Made by a program: the position numbers and the translations under genes. Below are positions 26,199 to 35,704 of a stretch of DNA of 64,000 bases, piece after piece. The stretch's first letter is position 1. Every line of letters starts with the position of its first letter. Source of the DNA: Acidobacteriota bacterium (GTDB lineage Bacteria > Acidobacteriota > Blastocatellia > RBC074); contig JAFDVL010000033.1 in assembly GCA_018268995.1 (NCBI GenBank), forward strand, positions 1 to 64,000, written 5' to 3'. The notes beneath the pieces are model-generated. The model worked only from the letters and a program-made list of their open reading frames with translations, was not told the DNA's origin and searched no databases.

Positions 26199-26411
26199 AT
26201 GGAAAATACTAACGACGCCCTCACTCAACTGCGCACTTTGCTTCAGGAGGCATTACAACTTCTCAGCCGGGATGACGTATGCGCCGATACGCTCAAAGAC
26301 TCGCATTACGAAATTGGCAAAGCCTTGCGGCCCGCGATTGAAGAACTGCGCGCACGAGAGACTCCATTGCCACATTGGACGGATATGCGTGACTGTGCCG
26401 GGGTAGGGTAG
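26199..26411 (+). CDS. Small hypothetical helical protein
   Basis: A 70-residue protein with GAGGGG before its ATG, 16 nt after the preceding gene. It is mostly helical and charged (LTQLRTLLQEALQLLSRD). Function unknown; part of the same tandem group. Confidence 0.5.
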   Translation: MENTNDALTQLRTLLQEALQLLSRDDVCADTLKDSHYEIGKALRPAIEELRARETPLPHWTDMRDCAGVG

Positions 26412-26443
26412 CCTATCTCGCAAAGTCCAAAACGGTAACTGAT

Positions 26444-26845
26444 ATGAGAAAGCATACGCCTGATGTGGCAGAGATGATGCACAAGGCCGAGCAAGCCTTG
26501 GACTGGCTCCAACGTACCGGTCGAGGTTGCGTGGCAATCACCAAAGCCGGGACACCTTGCAAGGGCTGGGCGATGGCGAACAGTCCTTTGCAATTGTGCA
26601 GTTCACACTTCAACGCCCTCAACACGCGATCTCCTTCGACCCCGCGACTACCGCTTTGTTATTGCGCTGATGGTGCAACAGTCCCGCATCGCCCTTTTGA
26701 GGGCACCTGTAATCGTGCCGAGGAGCAGGAGGTGACGAAAAGGGTGAGACGCCATCTCCAACGCCTGAAAGAACGTCTGGCGAGCGAAGACGCTATCCCG
26801 CAACAGGCATTTGCAACCAGCAGTGAAGATCCGCAAGTAGAATGA
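26444..26845 (+). CDS. Cysteine/histidine-containing small protein
   Basis: A 133-residue protein. The centre has several Cys and His residues (GRGCVAITKAGTPCKGWAM, LQLCSSHF, CYCADGATVPHRPFEGTC), which could form a metal site; the GTPCKG...CSSH arrangement recalls small phage and plasmid zinc-binding proteins. The C-terminal third is a charged helix (RVRRHLQRLKERLAS). Last gene of the tandem group. No firm family. Confidence 0.5.
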   Translation: MRKHTPDVAEMMHKAEQALDWLQRTGRGCVAITKAGTPCKGWAMANSPLQLCSSHFNALNTRSPSTPRLPLCYCADGATVPHRPFEGTCNRAEEQEVTKRVRRHLQRLKERLASEDAIPQQAFATSSEDPQVE

Positions 26846-27010
26846 TTTGGAGCGCCTTTCCTGTCACCTCATGCCTCTCCCAGGTGAACCGATTTGAAAA
26901 CCACTTTCAGTATAATGAAGCAAATCGAACGAAATCGAACACTTTGACGGGGGGAATTTACGGTTTGGAGGAGGGTGTCACATTGAGCAACCCTACGCAG
27001 GTTACAGCCC

Positions 27011-27199
27011 TCAGAAACCGCTATTCTCTGCGACTACACGTTCATCTTCGAGATACATTTGCACACAATCAGACTCACTGTGTGTACAGATTAAATCGAA
27101 GACTCTTATCGCATTGGCGCGGTGCATTTTTGACATGAGATATGCCACAGCGACCGCAGAAATGAGAATAACTGTAATGGCCAGATTACGTGAGGACAT
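27011..27199 (-). CDS. Small single-pass membrane protein
   Basis: A 62-residue protein starting at 27199; CAGGAG lies 9 nt ahead of this ATG. Residues 6-24 are a membrane helix (LAITVILISAVAVAYLM). The remainder is a short charged tail with two cysteines. No family. A competing plus-strand ORF covers the same stretch and cannot be real at the same time. Confidence 0.45.
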   Translation of the reverse strand: MSSRNLAITVILISAVAVAYLMSKMHRANAIRVFDLICTHSESDCVQMYLEDERVVAENSGF

Positions 27200-27495
27200 A
27201 GGCTGATACTCCTGTGAGCAGTACTCAGGTTCAGGGAAATCCGATCCGCACGGGATCGTGTTCAAAAACTACCTATGATTGTGCTCTTCAGTAGATACCA
27301 AAGCGAGTACAGAGGGTGAAAGAGTCACTTTGTGGTTGATTATTTTATTGATGATTTTTCGGCGCGAGAATCCTAATGCAACAGCAATGTGGGTGCAAGA
27401 ACAAAGAGCAGCACCGCACTTTTGAGAGATATGTCCCTATCCGCAGGTAGGAGCCTCAGCTCAGTTCAGAATCAATGCAGTAACGGGACTTCCCC

Positions 27496-28455
27496 TCACT
27501 TCTTTCCCTCGCCATTCTCGGTCTTTTGCGTTGTGCCATCTGCTTTCTTCAGGATCATTGCTGCCAACGTATTGAATCGCTCTCGGTCTTCTTTCAGTCC
27601 ATTGACCTGTTGCTCCATGATCGCCTTGACCGCCTGGAATTGCGCTTCTTTGGCTGCGGAAAGTTCCTTGGCGGCATAATATAAAACGACCAGGGCAAGG
27701 ATCACCGGCACAACCAAAGAGCCATTGGCAAGCCTCCAGAGCCACTGTGCCCGCTCCATTGCCTTAGACCTTTCTGAATCTTCTTTTTTCTCCTGCGCAG
27801 GAGGAGGGGGGGGCGGTATTGCGAGTGGTGGCAGCGGCGGCAATGCCTGTGGGACAAGATTCACGCGTTGCTGCTGAGAAGTAAATGCGTGCTCGTAAAA
27901 TGCTCTTTCCGTCGTCGTCGGCATTCTCTCCTCAAATTCCAACTCTCTGGTAAAGCCCTCGCCAAACACGTCCATAAAAGCCAATGGAATAAACGCATCC
28001 AGGAAAACTCTGAAATCATCAAAGTTGGAGTCAAAAATTGATGCAATCTTTTCAAAAGAACCAAAGTCGAGAGACAACTCTAAACTGGAATACCCCTCAA
28101 TCTTTACCGAGATGATCAAAGAGGTTGCGACACTCCTTTTTTCAAGTAATCGTGCCACCGCCGCGCGTATTTCTTTTTCTTCCTGTCCGTGCATCTGGCT
28201 GACCCGCTGCAATTCCATCAGCTCTTCATCCAGATGGTTAATAAGCCGGTTCTTCAGATGCTTTCCTAATTCCGCTGTCACTTTAAATTCCATTGTAGGA
28301 ATCTGCGTGGCGTCCCCTTTTGTCATCGGAGACCAGAATACGGTTCTGATCTCTTTCGGGGGAAGAGGCGGGGGCGGCGTGAAATTGGGCGGATAGTTTA
28401 GGCTTTGATCGCGACGTTCAATTTTGACGGTGATGTGATCGGCTGATGCTGGCAT
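27496..28455 (-). CDS. Proline-rich single-pass membrane protein
   Basis: A 319-residue protein with GAGGAGG ahead of the ATG at 28455. The N-terminal domain (about 1-190) is soluble, with a FTPPPPLPPKE stretch at about 25-35. A second proline-rich stretch (about 205-225) leads to one membrane helix (about 245-268, GSLVVPVILALVVLYYAA) and a coiled-coil tail (KELSAAKEAQFQAVKAIMEQQ). It lies between the two toprim-like paralogues on the opposite strand. It was not assignable to a known family; it may be a membrane-bound sensor or effector. Confidence 0.6.
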   Translation of the reverse strand: MPASADHITVKIERRDQSLNYPPNFTPPPPLPPKEIRTVFWSPMTKGDATQIPTMEFKVTAELGKHLKNRLINHLDEELMELQRVSQMHGQEEKEIRAAVARLLEKRSVATSLIISVKIEGYSSLELSLDFGSFEKIASIFDSNFDDFRVFLDAFIPLAFMDVFGEGFTRELEFEERMPTTTERAFYEHAFTSQQQRVNLVPQALPPLPPLAIPPPPPPAQEKKEDSERSKAMERAQWLWRLANGSLVVPVILALVVLYYAAKELSAAKEAQFQAVKAIMEQQVNGLKEDRERFNTLAAMILKKADGTTQKTENGEGKK

Positions 28456-28636
28456 TTTCGTGTCCTCCTCGTAACGGTATTTCAAGGCAATAAAGGGCTG
28501 AGATGTGCGTTTCTTCCTCTGCTTAGGCTGGAGCACTCACCCCACAAATGAGCGAAACCCAGGGCCGAAACAGAGAATCATCTGCTTCTTAATGACCCTG
28601 ATGCGGAACACGCTCAAATAAACAAAGACGCTATGC

Positions 28637-29023
28637 TTGGATAATGGCGAGTCTTATTATGCGCTGAAATCCGGTCACGTCAACGCCAGGCTCTTTCCTG
28701 ATGGCGATGCCTTTGACCAATGGTCGCAGCTTGCTTGTAAAGCGCAGGCGCAAGGGCTGGACGTGATCGTGTCCGACCTCCTCGAAGCCGAACTCACCGC
28801 CACACAAAAAGCAGCAGGCTGGGACTTGGCCGACTACTTGCTTGCCTCAGAAGAAACTGCTGTGGTTGCACCCCAGCCCTTGGGTTGCCCTTGCCTGGCA
28901 GCCGCAGCAACAAATTCGAGCGCCTACGCTGCGGCGCTTCTGGCTGAGAAATGCCCACGTTGTGGCGATCCTCTGAACCGTGCCGGGGAATGTGAACTAT
29001 GCCAACGTCCGCTCCCCTTTTGA
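28637..29023 (+). pseudogene. 5'-truncated toprim-like paralogue
   Basis: A 128-residue ORF whose residues 18-55 (ARLFPDGDAFDQWSQL, LDVIVSDLLEAELTATQKA, GWDLADYLLAS) match the second half of the protein at 25059-25802, including the final zinc ribbon (CPRCGDPLNRAGECELCQRPLPF). The first half, with the E..K part of the toprim-like core, is missing and no ribosome binding site is seen before the TTG. It is most likely the remnant of a duplicated gene. Confidence 0.55.
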
Positions 29024-29170
29024 ACGGCGGACAGGCAAATACATTTTCGATGGCCGCTACTTGTATCACTCCTAGCAGTATGGTAAGAGCAGATTTCGTC
29101 TCTTGTGACATTATTACCCTGCATCTTTTCTTGCCGCCAGGCCGCAGAATTGGCCTGGTAGCGCGTCCTT

Positions 29171-30571
29171 ATGAAATTATCCGAATTAACAACACTGGTT
29201 GCGGCGGGAGAATCTGAGCGGGTCGAGTTCAAACGCACGACGGGGCAGCGGACGGACGCGATGAAAACCGTTTGTGCGTTGCTCAACGGACTCGGTGGGT
29301 TCGTTCTCTTTGGCGTTTCGGATCGCGGGGAAATTTCCGGTCAGCAGGTCACGGCACGCACCATTGAAGAGATCGTTCACGAAATCCGCCGCATCGAACC
29401 CCCAGCTTTTCCCGAAATCGAAACGGTCACTCTGGAATCCGGTCTCAGCGTCATCGCCCTGCGTGTCTCCAGCGGCGGCGGCCCGTACACTTATGATGGA
29501 CGGGCGTACCTGCGCCGCGGCCCGACCACGCAGATGATGCCGCATCAACGCTACGAGCGATTGCTGTTGGAGCGGATGCATGCGGCGCATCGTTGGGAGA
29601 ATCAAGCTGCTCAAGGACTCACTATAAGTGACCTGGACGAGACTGAAATCATCCGCACAGTGGAAGAGGCCATCCGCCGTCAACGCCTGGAAGACCCGCA
29701 AACGCGCAACGCCGAAGACTTACTGACGGGCTTGGGATTGTTGCGCGAAGGTACACTGCTGAACGCCGCTGTGGTTCTGTTTGCCAAAGCAGACCGATTG
29801 CTGCCCAACTATCCACAGTGCTTGCTGCGGCTCGCGCGTTTCCGGGGTCTGACAAAGACAGAGTTTCTCGATAACCGACAGGAGATGGGCAATGCGTTTG
29901 ACCTGCTGCTGCGAGCACAGCGGTTCCTACGCGATCACCTGCCAGTGGCTGGGCGCATTGTGCCGAACGTCTTTGAGCGAATTGATGATCCCTTGTATCC
30001 GACGACGGCGTTGCGCGAAGCGATTGCCAACGCCTTGTGTCATCGGGATTACAGCATCGCGGGCGGGGCAGTGAGCGTCGCCATTTATGACGACCGGCTG
30101 GAGATTTCCAGTACTGGCATATTGCCGTTTGATCTCACGCCAGAAGACTTGTTGCGCCCGCATCGTTCGCGCCCCTGGAATCCGCTGATCGCACAGACCT
30201 TCTACCGGCGCGGCATCATCGAGACGTGGGGGCGTGGTACGCTCAAAATGGCTGAATTGATGGAGCAGGCTGGACTATTTGCGCCGGAGATTGAAGTTGG
30301 CGTAGGAGAGGTACTGGTGCGATTCCGCCCCACACGTCGCACTTTGGCGTTACAACACGAGCCAGAACTCACTCTTGTACAGCAGGAATTGTTGCAAATA
30401 TTGGCGAGGTCTGGGGCGATGACACTGGCGCAAATCCGCGCCGCGCTTTCTAAGCCAGTACCAGAGCGCACCGTGCAGCGTCAACTCAGCCAGCTCCGCG
30501 AACGAGGGATGACCGTGCTGACAGGAAAAGGACGGGGTGGCAGGTGGGCGCTGAAAGGTGCCACCGAATAG
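29171..30571 (+). CDS. AlbA_2/Schlafen-like and RecG-like ATPase-domain regulator
   Basis: A 466-residue protein. The N-terminal AlbA_2/Schlafen AAA_4 domain (about 1-130) shows ESERVEFKRTT, NGLGGFVLFGV and the Y..RRG motif (YLRRGPTT). A central region (about 135-280) leads to a RecG-like HATPase part (REAIANALCHRDYS, GGAVSVAIYDDRLEISSTGILP, GRGTLKMAELMEQAG). The C-terminus (about 395-460) is a winged helix (MTLAQIRAAL...RTVQRQLSQLRERG). Such proteins are putative nucleic-acid-binding transcriptional regulators, often in defence or mobile contexts. It ends 150 bp before the attachment site, just outside the integrated element. Confidence 0.8.
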   Translation: MKLSELTTLVAAGESERVEFKRTTGQRTDAMKTVCALLNGLGGFVLFGVSDRGEISGQQVTARTIEEIVHEIRRIEPPAFPEIETVTLESGLSVIALRVSSGGGPYTYDGRAYLRRGPTTQMMPHQRYERLLLERMHAAHRWENQAAQGLTISDLDETEIIRTVEEAIRRQRLEDPQTRNAEDLLTGLGLLREGTLLNAAVVLFAKADRLLPNYPQCLLRLARFRGLTKTEFLDNRQEMGNAFDLLLRAQRFLRDHLPVAGRIVPNVFERIDDPLYPTTALREAIANALCHRDYSIAGGAVSVAIYDDRLEISSTGILPFDLTPEDLLRPHRSRPWNPLIAQTFYRRGIIETWGRGTLKMAELMEQAGLFAPEIEVGVGEVLVRFRPTRRTLALQHEPELTLVQQELLQILARSGAMTLAQIRAALSKPVPERTVQRQLSQLRERGMTVLTGKGRGGRWALKGATE

Positions 30572-30696
30572 CGCCACGCGTGGCGTCATTCTGGCGTGAT
30601 TCTCAGGAAGAGAGCGGTTGGATCGGTACGGAGGTTAACGGTTGTCCACCGAAGTTCACGTTCAATGTGTCCTCGAATGTGTCCATAAAGCAAAAC

Positions 30697-30719
30697 GGGC
30701 ATCACCTCGATGCCCGTAA
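30697..30719 (-). terminator. Rho-independent terminator of the original tRNA-Phe gene
   Basis: ACGGGCAT and ATGCCCGT form a perfect 8-bp stem with a 7-nt loop. On the minus strand it is followed by TTTTGCTTT. It lies 15 bp beyond the 3' end of the tRNA fragment, where a native tRNA terminator belongs, so this side is the old chromosome. Confidence 0.7.
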
Positions 30720-30733
30720 ACTATTGAAAACAT

Positions 30734-30783
<50 letters not shown>

Positions 30784-30882
30784 ACAAAACCATCTTACCT
30801 TGTTTCATTATACCCGGAAACCCCTAATTTCATTGGTATTTTGATTCAATCTGTTTCATGATGATTCCCGAAGTTGCATTCG

Positions 30883-30906
30883 CATGTGGGAGTACATGTG
30901 GGAGTG
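30883..30906. repeat. Tandem 12-bp repeat beside the integrase gene
   Basis: CATGTGGGAGTA is followed directly by CATGTGGGAGTG. It lies between the attachment site and the integrase start, where arm-type integrase or excisionase sites are usual. This role is a guess; the rest of 30784-31070 shows no gene. Confidence 0.35.
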
Positions 30907-31070
30907 GCTATGAGGCAACTGGGGTACGGAAGAAATATCCGTATGTCATCACAGTCCTCCTCTTTGCAGCTTGCCAAATGTCTTGACCACGCTTCGGCAG
31001 ATTTTCAAAGGGCTTTTGCACGATCATTGCCATAAGCGATGATCTGTATATCAGAGGACATCATAGCATT

Positions 31071-32213
31071 ATGTCAAAACGAGAAGAAGGCTCCTTCAAG
31101 GAACGGGATGGAAAGCTTTACGCCGTCGTTACCTGGATTGATTCTGGTGGTAAACGGCACTGGAAAGAACGTCGTGTTCGTAACAAAACTGAGGGGAACG
31201 CAGTCATCAAGAAGATGTATCAAGAATTGGATGAACATGGTGCGGAATCACTTCAGGCCGATAACAAAACCTTCAATCATCTGGCCACACATTTGGAAGA
31301 AAATTATCTGACTCCCCCAGAATATGTGAACGGGAGAAAAGTCGCGGGTAAACGGTCTTATAAAGACGATCTTGGCATCTTAAAAATCCTGCGCGAATAT
31401 TTTGGGCGGACGCCATTACGTGAGATTACCTGGGGCAAAATCGAAAAATTTCGCGTGGCTCGGATCAAAACGCCAACCCATAGAGGCGAGCAACGCAGTA
31501 TCGCCAGAGTCAATCGTGAACTTAGCTTGTTGCGGCACGCCCTCAAAATTGCGATTGGTGAAGGATGGCTTCACAAGAATCCCTTCGTTGGCCCCAAGCC
31601 CTTGATTCACACCGCAGATGAAGTAAAGCGCAAGCGTGTCTTGGAAAGAGAAGAAGAAGCTCGTTTGCTCGAAGCCTGTCAGGGGCTTCGCAGTCATTTG
31701 CGACCTATAATTGTTTGCGCAATTGACACGGGAATGCGCCGAGGTGAAATTTTTAAGCTGAAATGGGCAGACTTGAACTGGGATGGTGAGGCATTAAGTA
31801 TCCCAGAAAGCAGAGCCGTCAAAGTTCAGGAGTTCAATACCAAAACGCTCAGGGCACGCACCGTCCCTCTTACCAAACGTCTGAAAGCCGAGCTTCAATT
31901 GCTATGGGAAAAGTCCGATAAGAATACAGATGCACTTGTGTTTGGAATTACAAATAACATCAGTAAAAGCTTCGATACGGCCTGCCGTCTAACTTCACTC
32001 GAAGACTTACGTTTTCATGACCTGCGCCGCACGTTTGGGACACGGTTGGCCAAATCCGGTGTGCCCATTCACGAGATTTCCAGATTGTTGGGGCATACGA
32101 ATTTGGAAACAACTTTTCGCTATCTGGGATTGACGGAAGATTCGGTCGAAAACGCTGCCGCCGCTCTAGACCGATGGAATGAAGGAACAATGATGGCAGT
32201 GGCTGCGCAGTGA
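31071..32213 (+). CDS. int: Tyrosine recombinase (integrase)
   Basis: A 380-residue phage-type integrase. An N-terminal AP2-like arm-binding part (about 1-65, EEGSFKERDGKLYAVVTW) and a SAM-like core-binding domain (about 70-175) precede the catalytic domain (about 195-370). The catalytic residues are Arg223 (TGMRRGEI), His316 and Arg319 (HDLR), His342 (LLGHTN) and the nucleophile Tyr351 (FRYLG). It integrates or excises the element and sits next to the tRNA-Phe attachment site. Confidence 0.9.
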   Translation: MSKREEGSFKERDGKLYAVVTWIDSGGKRHWKERRVRNKTEGNAVIKKMYQELDEHGAESLQADNKTFNHLATHLEENYLTPPEYVNGRKVAGKRSYKDDLGILKILREYFGRTPLREITWGKIEKFRVARIKTPTHRGEQRSIARVNRELSLLRHALKIAIGEGWLHKNPFVGPKPLIHTADEVKRKRVLEREEEARLLEACQGLRSHLRPIIVCAIDTGMRRGEIFKLKWADLNWDGEALSIPESRAVKVQEFNTKTLRARTVPLTKRLKAELQLLWEKSDKNTDALVFGITNNISKSFDTACRLTSLEDLRFHDLRRTFGTRLAKSGVPIHEISRLLGHTNLETTFRYLGLTEDSVENAAAALDRWNEGTMMAVAAQ

Positions 32214-32258
32214 AGTGACATTGCCTGGGCAATTGCGACAGAATGTCCGGGACGGTAG

Positions 32259-32633
32259 TCAGGTTGTATCCCACTGCACGAGTTTTTCAAGCTCCGCCTG
32301 TGTAAATGCCTGTTTTCTTGCTGGAAGGCCAATATCCTCGCATTTTCTCCAGAGTGTGGTGCGTGACCACCCAGTCATTTGTAACACCTCGCTCCGTCGG
32401 TAAATGGGTTTTGTTGAAGGATTATCTATTCCGCTTTCCTCAACTTTGTGCAGTGCCATGAAAAGCGGACGCAAGTCAATTTTATGCGCGTCGACAATGC
32501 AAGTAGCAATAGCTGCACATTCACTACGGACTTGTTTGGCTACATTGATAAGGTGCGATACTGCGCGCCCGGATTCATTATCCAAATTTCCGCTGCTTTG
32601 TCTGCCGCATAAAGATATTTTCCTTCGTTTCAT
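32259..32633 (-). CDS. Small helix-turn-helix protein (AlpA/excisionase-like)
   Basis: A 124-residue protein. The C-terminal half (about 75-122) reads PIYRRSEVLQMTGWSRTTLWRKCED...FTQAELEKLVQW, a winged helix-turn-helix of the AlpA/MerR type found in excisionases and element-control regulators. The N-terminal half is helical and unassigned. It converges with the integrase gene, 45 bp apart, as directionality factors commonly do. Confidence 0.6.
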   Translation of the reverse strand: MKRRKISLCGRQSSGNLDNESGRAVSHLINVAKQVRSECAAIATCIVDAHKIDLRPLFMALHKVEESGIDNPSTKPIYRRSEVLQMTGWSRTTLWRKCEDIGLPARKQAFTQAELEKLVQWDTT

Positions 32634-32684
32634 ACAACTTCCGATAAACTTCTCCCATAACCTCAGAATGAATGGTTGCGAGGC

Positions 32685-34736
32685 TCAGTACCGCAGCGTC
32701 AATGCCTGTTCTGCCCGCCGTGCAATATCCCGGCTCAGTGTCGTAACGATCTGCGACATCTGTTCCAGCTTGACCGCTTTGAGTCCTGACACTTGCACGA
32801 CTTCGGCGGCCTTTAATGCGCCCGCCAGTTGCAGTTGATTGGCTTCGAGGTTGAGTTGATAGGCGGAATTGACGCCCTGCACTTGCTGGCGATACCCGCG
32901 CTCAACGCCGCCTGCTGCCAGATCACGATTCGTTTGCGCCGCCGCGATATTGGCTGCTGCTTGTTGTTCGGCGATCTTGCTCGCTTCTTGGGCATAATGA
33001 TTGGCGGCTCCGACGCGCATCTGAGCGGTTGTTTCGTAATTGTCCTGCGTACCGGTACGGGCGTGTCGGACATTGCCAACGCGCGCATCGGTCATCGTAT
33101 CGGTGATGAGCGTTTCTGTAATGCCGCGCGCCGGAGCCGTCATCATTTTGGCCGCATCGCGCACGGCGGGTAGAAGCGGCAGCGATTGACCTCCCATAGA
33201 AGAGACGGCCCCCGCCCCGTGATCCACCCAATCCATCGAGCGGTTGGCAAACGTGTTCAGATTGCGCTCATCCTGGTTGATGCGAATGTCACTTTCGGTC
33301 TGCTTGCTCTGGATCGAGGTTTGTTGCTGACCAAACATTTTGTCGGTTTGAATGCTGGCGACTTGCTGGACTCTCGACTGCTCAATTAAGCCGAGCGTCG
33401 CGGAACGCTGCGCCTGCGCCACCTGGGTGGACATCGCGTAGCCTCCGGCAATCGCACCAAGCGCCTGCGAGCGACTCGCGGAGGCGGATTGCAAGCCCAT
33501 GATTTGTTGGGCGCGACTGGTGAGATTGCTCGCATCTTTGCTGGCGGTCGCACGTGTCTGTTCCGCTTGGTACTGGCCTTCAATCCGGGTTTCGGATGCT
33601 TGGCGTTGCAAAGCCGTGCCGTATTTGATCCCAGCGATTTCCAAGCCTGTTGCCGCAAATGCGCCCATCCAGCCCGACGCAGTGGTCGAGACGGCTTCAA
33701 AGATTTGCCCGAAGGCCAATTTGTAGCTGATGTATGGAGACGCCAAAAGTAACAGCGCGCCGAGCATCATCAGCACCATCACGATGATGCAGGCATAGAC
33801 GGCTGGCGTGATGCGGGCCGGGTCGCCCGTGATCGCTCCATTCGCATCGAGCGAGAAAATGCCCGTCGCCGGGCTGATGATGGTGAAGGCGAGATTGCCT
33901 GCGCTGTACACCGCCAAGCCGAGAATGTGACTGACGAGCGGCGTCACCATCGTGAAGACGCCTGCGCTCCACGCAAACGGATAGGAGATGCGCTGGGCGA
34001 GTGTGCGATCAATCGCCAGTGCAATGGCAAACGGCGCAAACAACCGCAAGGCAATCGTCAGCAAGGCACTCAGAATCGCCAAAAAGAGTTGCGCAAATTC
34101 GAGCAGGAATCGTCCCAGCGTTACCCCGATGAAAATGTTGGCGAGATTCCACGACGAAACATCCAGCAATTTGGTGATGTCGCGGAAGTTTGTGTTCTCG
34201 CTGGTGAGCGCCCCGATGGCTTCGTCCGGGTCATTCGTGACCGCTTTGACGATGAACATGCCTTCGGTGAATTTCTGGTAGTTGGTGTTGAATTCCAGTT
34301 CGGCCTCCCAGAAGACTTTCCGAAACTCAGTCACGTTGATGATGTCATAACCGATCTGACTCGCGGTGTTGATGATCGTGCGCCCTGCGCCAAAGAGCGT
34401 GAAGATCACGCCCAAGCGAATGCACCACCAGAACAAGTCTTTGCCCGCGCCATCGTTTTCCCGAAACAATCGCGCAAACGACAGCATCATCACAATGACC
34501 GCCAGCCAGAACGCCAGATTCTCTAGCCCGGCAATGAGCGGACTTTCAATCACTTCCTGCAATTTCGGCAGTAGCTTCTCGGCGACCAGGACGAGATTGA
34601 CCAGCGGGTCACCCGGATCATTATTGGGTGGTGCTTGCGCCCAGAGCGGTGAGGCGAACGTAACGAGCAGGAGGCCACCCAGTAGCAGAGACGGAAAGAT
34701 GGTTTTAGGCACGAGCCTCTTATGGTTGTTGTACAT
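32685..34736 (-). CDS. VirB6/TrbL-like T4SS inner-membrane protein
   Basis: A 683-residue polytopic protein. The ATG at 34736 follows GGGAG and overlaps the end of the upstream VirB5-like gene by 17 bp. A signal peptide (about 12-33) and several hydrophobic segments between about 70 and 340 (FWLAVIVMMLSFARLF; LFLAILSALLTIALRLFAPFAIALA; VYACIIVMVLMMLGALLLLA) precede a long hydrophilic, glutamine- and alanine-rich tail (about 370-683). This layout is that of TrbL/VirB6 proteins, which help form the T4SS inner-membrane channel. It is the last gene of the leftward operon. Confidence 0.7.
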   Translation of the reverse strand: MYNNHKRLVPKTIFPSLLLGGLLLVTFASPLWAQAPPNNDPGDPLVNLVLVAEKLLPKLQEVIESPLIAGLENLAFWLAVIVMMLSFARLFRENDGAGKDLFWWCIRLGVIFTLFGAGRTIINTASQIGYDIINVTEFRKVFWEAELEFNTNYQKFTEGMFIVKAVTNDPDEAIGALTSENTNFRDITKLLDVSSWNLANIFIGVTLGRFLLEFAQLFLAILSALLTIALRLFAPFAIALAIDRTLAQRISYPFAWSAGVFTMVTPLVSHILGLAVYSAGNLAFTIISPATGIFSLDANGAITGDPARITPAVYACIIVMVLMMLGALLLLASPYISYKLAFGQIFEAVSTTASGWMGAFAATGLEIAGIKYGTALQRQASETRIEGQYQAEQTRATASKDASNLTSRAQQIMGLQSASASRSQALGAIAGGYAMSTQVAQAQRSATLGLIEQSRVQQVASIQTDKMFGQQQTSIQSKQTESDIRINQDERNLNTFANRSMDWVDHGAGAVSSMGGQSLPLLPAVRDAAKMMTAPARGITETLITDTMTDARVGNVRHARTGTQDNYETTAQMRVGAANHYAQEASKIAEQQAAANIAAAQTNRDLAAGGVERGYRQQVQGVNSAYQLNLEANQLQLAGALKAAEVVQVSGLKAVKLEQMSQIVTTLSRDIARRAEQALTLRY

Positions 34737-35601
34737 CGGATAAATTCTCCCGCAGTTTGAGGGTGGCTTCAGCAATGCCGCGCCAGGCTTGGTTCATGTG
34801 GTAGATATTGCGTCCGAAGTGCAGGCGCTCTTCTTCCATTTGGTAAATGGCTTCGGTGCGTTTGACTTTGGCATCAAAGAGACGACTGACTTCGGCTTCG
34901 GTGCGCGCCGCTTTCTCTTCCAGTTTCGTGAGTTCAAAGGACAACTGCTCCATATCCCGATCCTTGTCCGTGCAATCGGCGCAATTTTTGAGTTGTTCCA
35001 GTTCTTCCTTTTTCGCTGTGATGTGGGCCGCCATCTCGGCCAGTTGTTCGGCTTCGCGCTGATGGTCGTATTCCAATCGCTCCAACTGATTGTCCATCTG
35101 CTTGAGCCGCTCGAATTCGGCTTCCGTATCCTGCGCCGTGCGGCCAATGCCGTAGCGCAAATATTCGGCGAAATCGCGTTTATCGGCGGCGGGATCAAAG
35201 ACGCCCTGCTTGAGCCGCTGGGCGATGTTGAGGACAGCGCGCGCGGCTCCGGTGACGAGATTGACGAGCTGATTCTTGACGCGAAAGACGAGCCGCACCG
35301 CTTGCCCCCAGTAGCTCAGAAAGCGGCGCATCTGGCGTTCGTGGGCGAGCGCGTCATCTACCGTTTTCAGAATGCCTTTGAGGTTGGTCAATTGCCCAAC
35401 GGCGTTTTCATACATCTGCGTGTATTGCCGGACGGTTTCTATCCAGCGATTGAACTCTTCCAGTTTTTTGGTGACTTGAAAGGTGTAGTTGGCCGGATCA
35501 AAGACTGTCCATTGCGCTTGGACAGGCGCAGGCAGCAAGAGCGCAGCGATCACGAAACCGAGCAGAAAAGATTTGAGTGTAGTAGTCGTATGATTGTTCA
35601 T
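34720..35601 (-). CDS. VirB5/TrbJ-like T4SS component
   Basis: A 293-residue protein with a signal peptide (SFLLGFVIAALLLPAPVQAQ). The mature start QWTVFDPANYTFQ is the hallmark of TrbJ/VirB5 proteins (usually VFDPTNY). The rest is a long helical coiled coil (EAEQLAEMAAHITAKKEEL) with one CADC pair. TrbJ/VirB5 proteins are minor pilus or periplasmic components. Last codons overlap the VirB6-like gene, so the two are translationally coupled. Confidence 0.75.
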   Translation of the reverse strand: MNNHTTTTLKSFLLGFVIAALLLPAPVQAQWTVFDPANYTFQVTKKLEEFNRWIETVRQYTQMYENAVGQLTNLKGILKTVDDALAHERQMRRFLSYWGQAVRLVFRVKNQLVNLVTGAARAVLNIAQRLKQGVFDPAADKRDFAEYLRYGIGRTAQDTEAEFERLKQMDNQLERLEYDHQREAEQLAEMAAHITAKKEELEQLKNCADCTDKDRDMEQLSFELTKLEEKAARTEAEVSRLFDAKVKRTEAIYQMEEERLHFGRNIYHMNQAWRGIAEATLKLRENLSDVQQP

Positions 35602-35620
35602 GAGTTCCTTTCAATTTGAA

Positions 35621-35701
35621 CCACAGGGGACACGGGGCGCACGGGGAAGAAAAAGCCTTAATGCTCTGAGATTTTCCCCGTGATCTCCGTGCTCCCCGTG
35701 G
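35621..35701. repeat. Intergenic palindrome, CACGGGG type, copy 1
   Basis: CCACAGGGGACACGGGG at 35621 pairs with CTCCGTGCTCCCCGTGG ending at 35701 to form a long imperfect hairpin between the VirB4-like and VirB5-like genes. The arms consist of repeated CACGGGG units. Related palindromes occur at 38538 and 42630. Confidence 0.65.
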
Positions 35702-35704
35702 TTT

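Noticed and set aside
26842..27138. Plus-strand ORF with GAGGAGG before an internal TTG
   Set aside because: Its lower part overlaps a minus-strand small membrane gene that has a better start and a clear helix; the plus-strand translation shows no motif.
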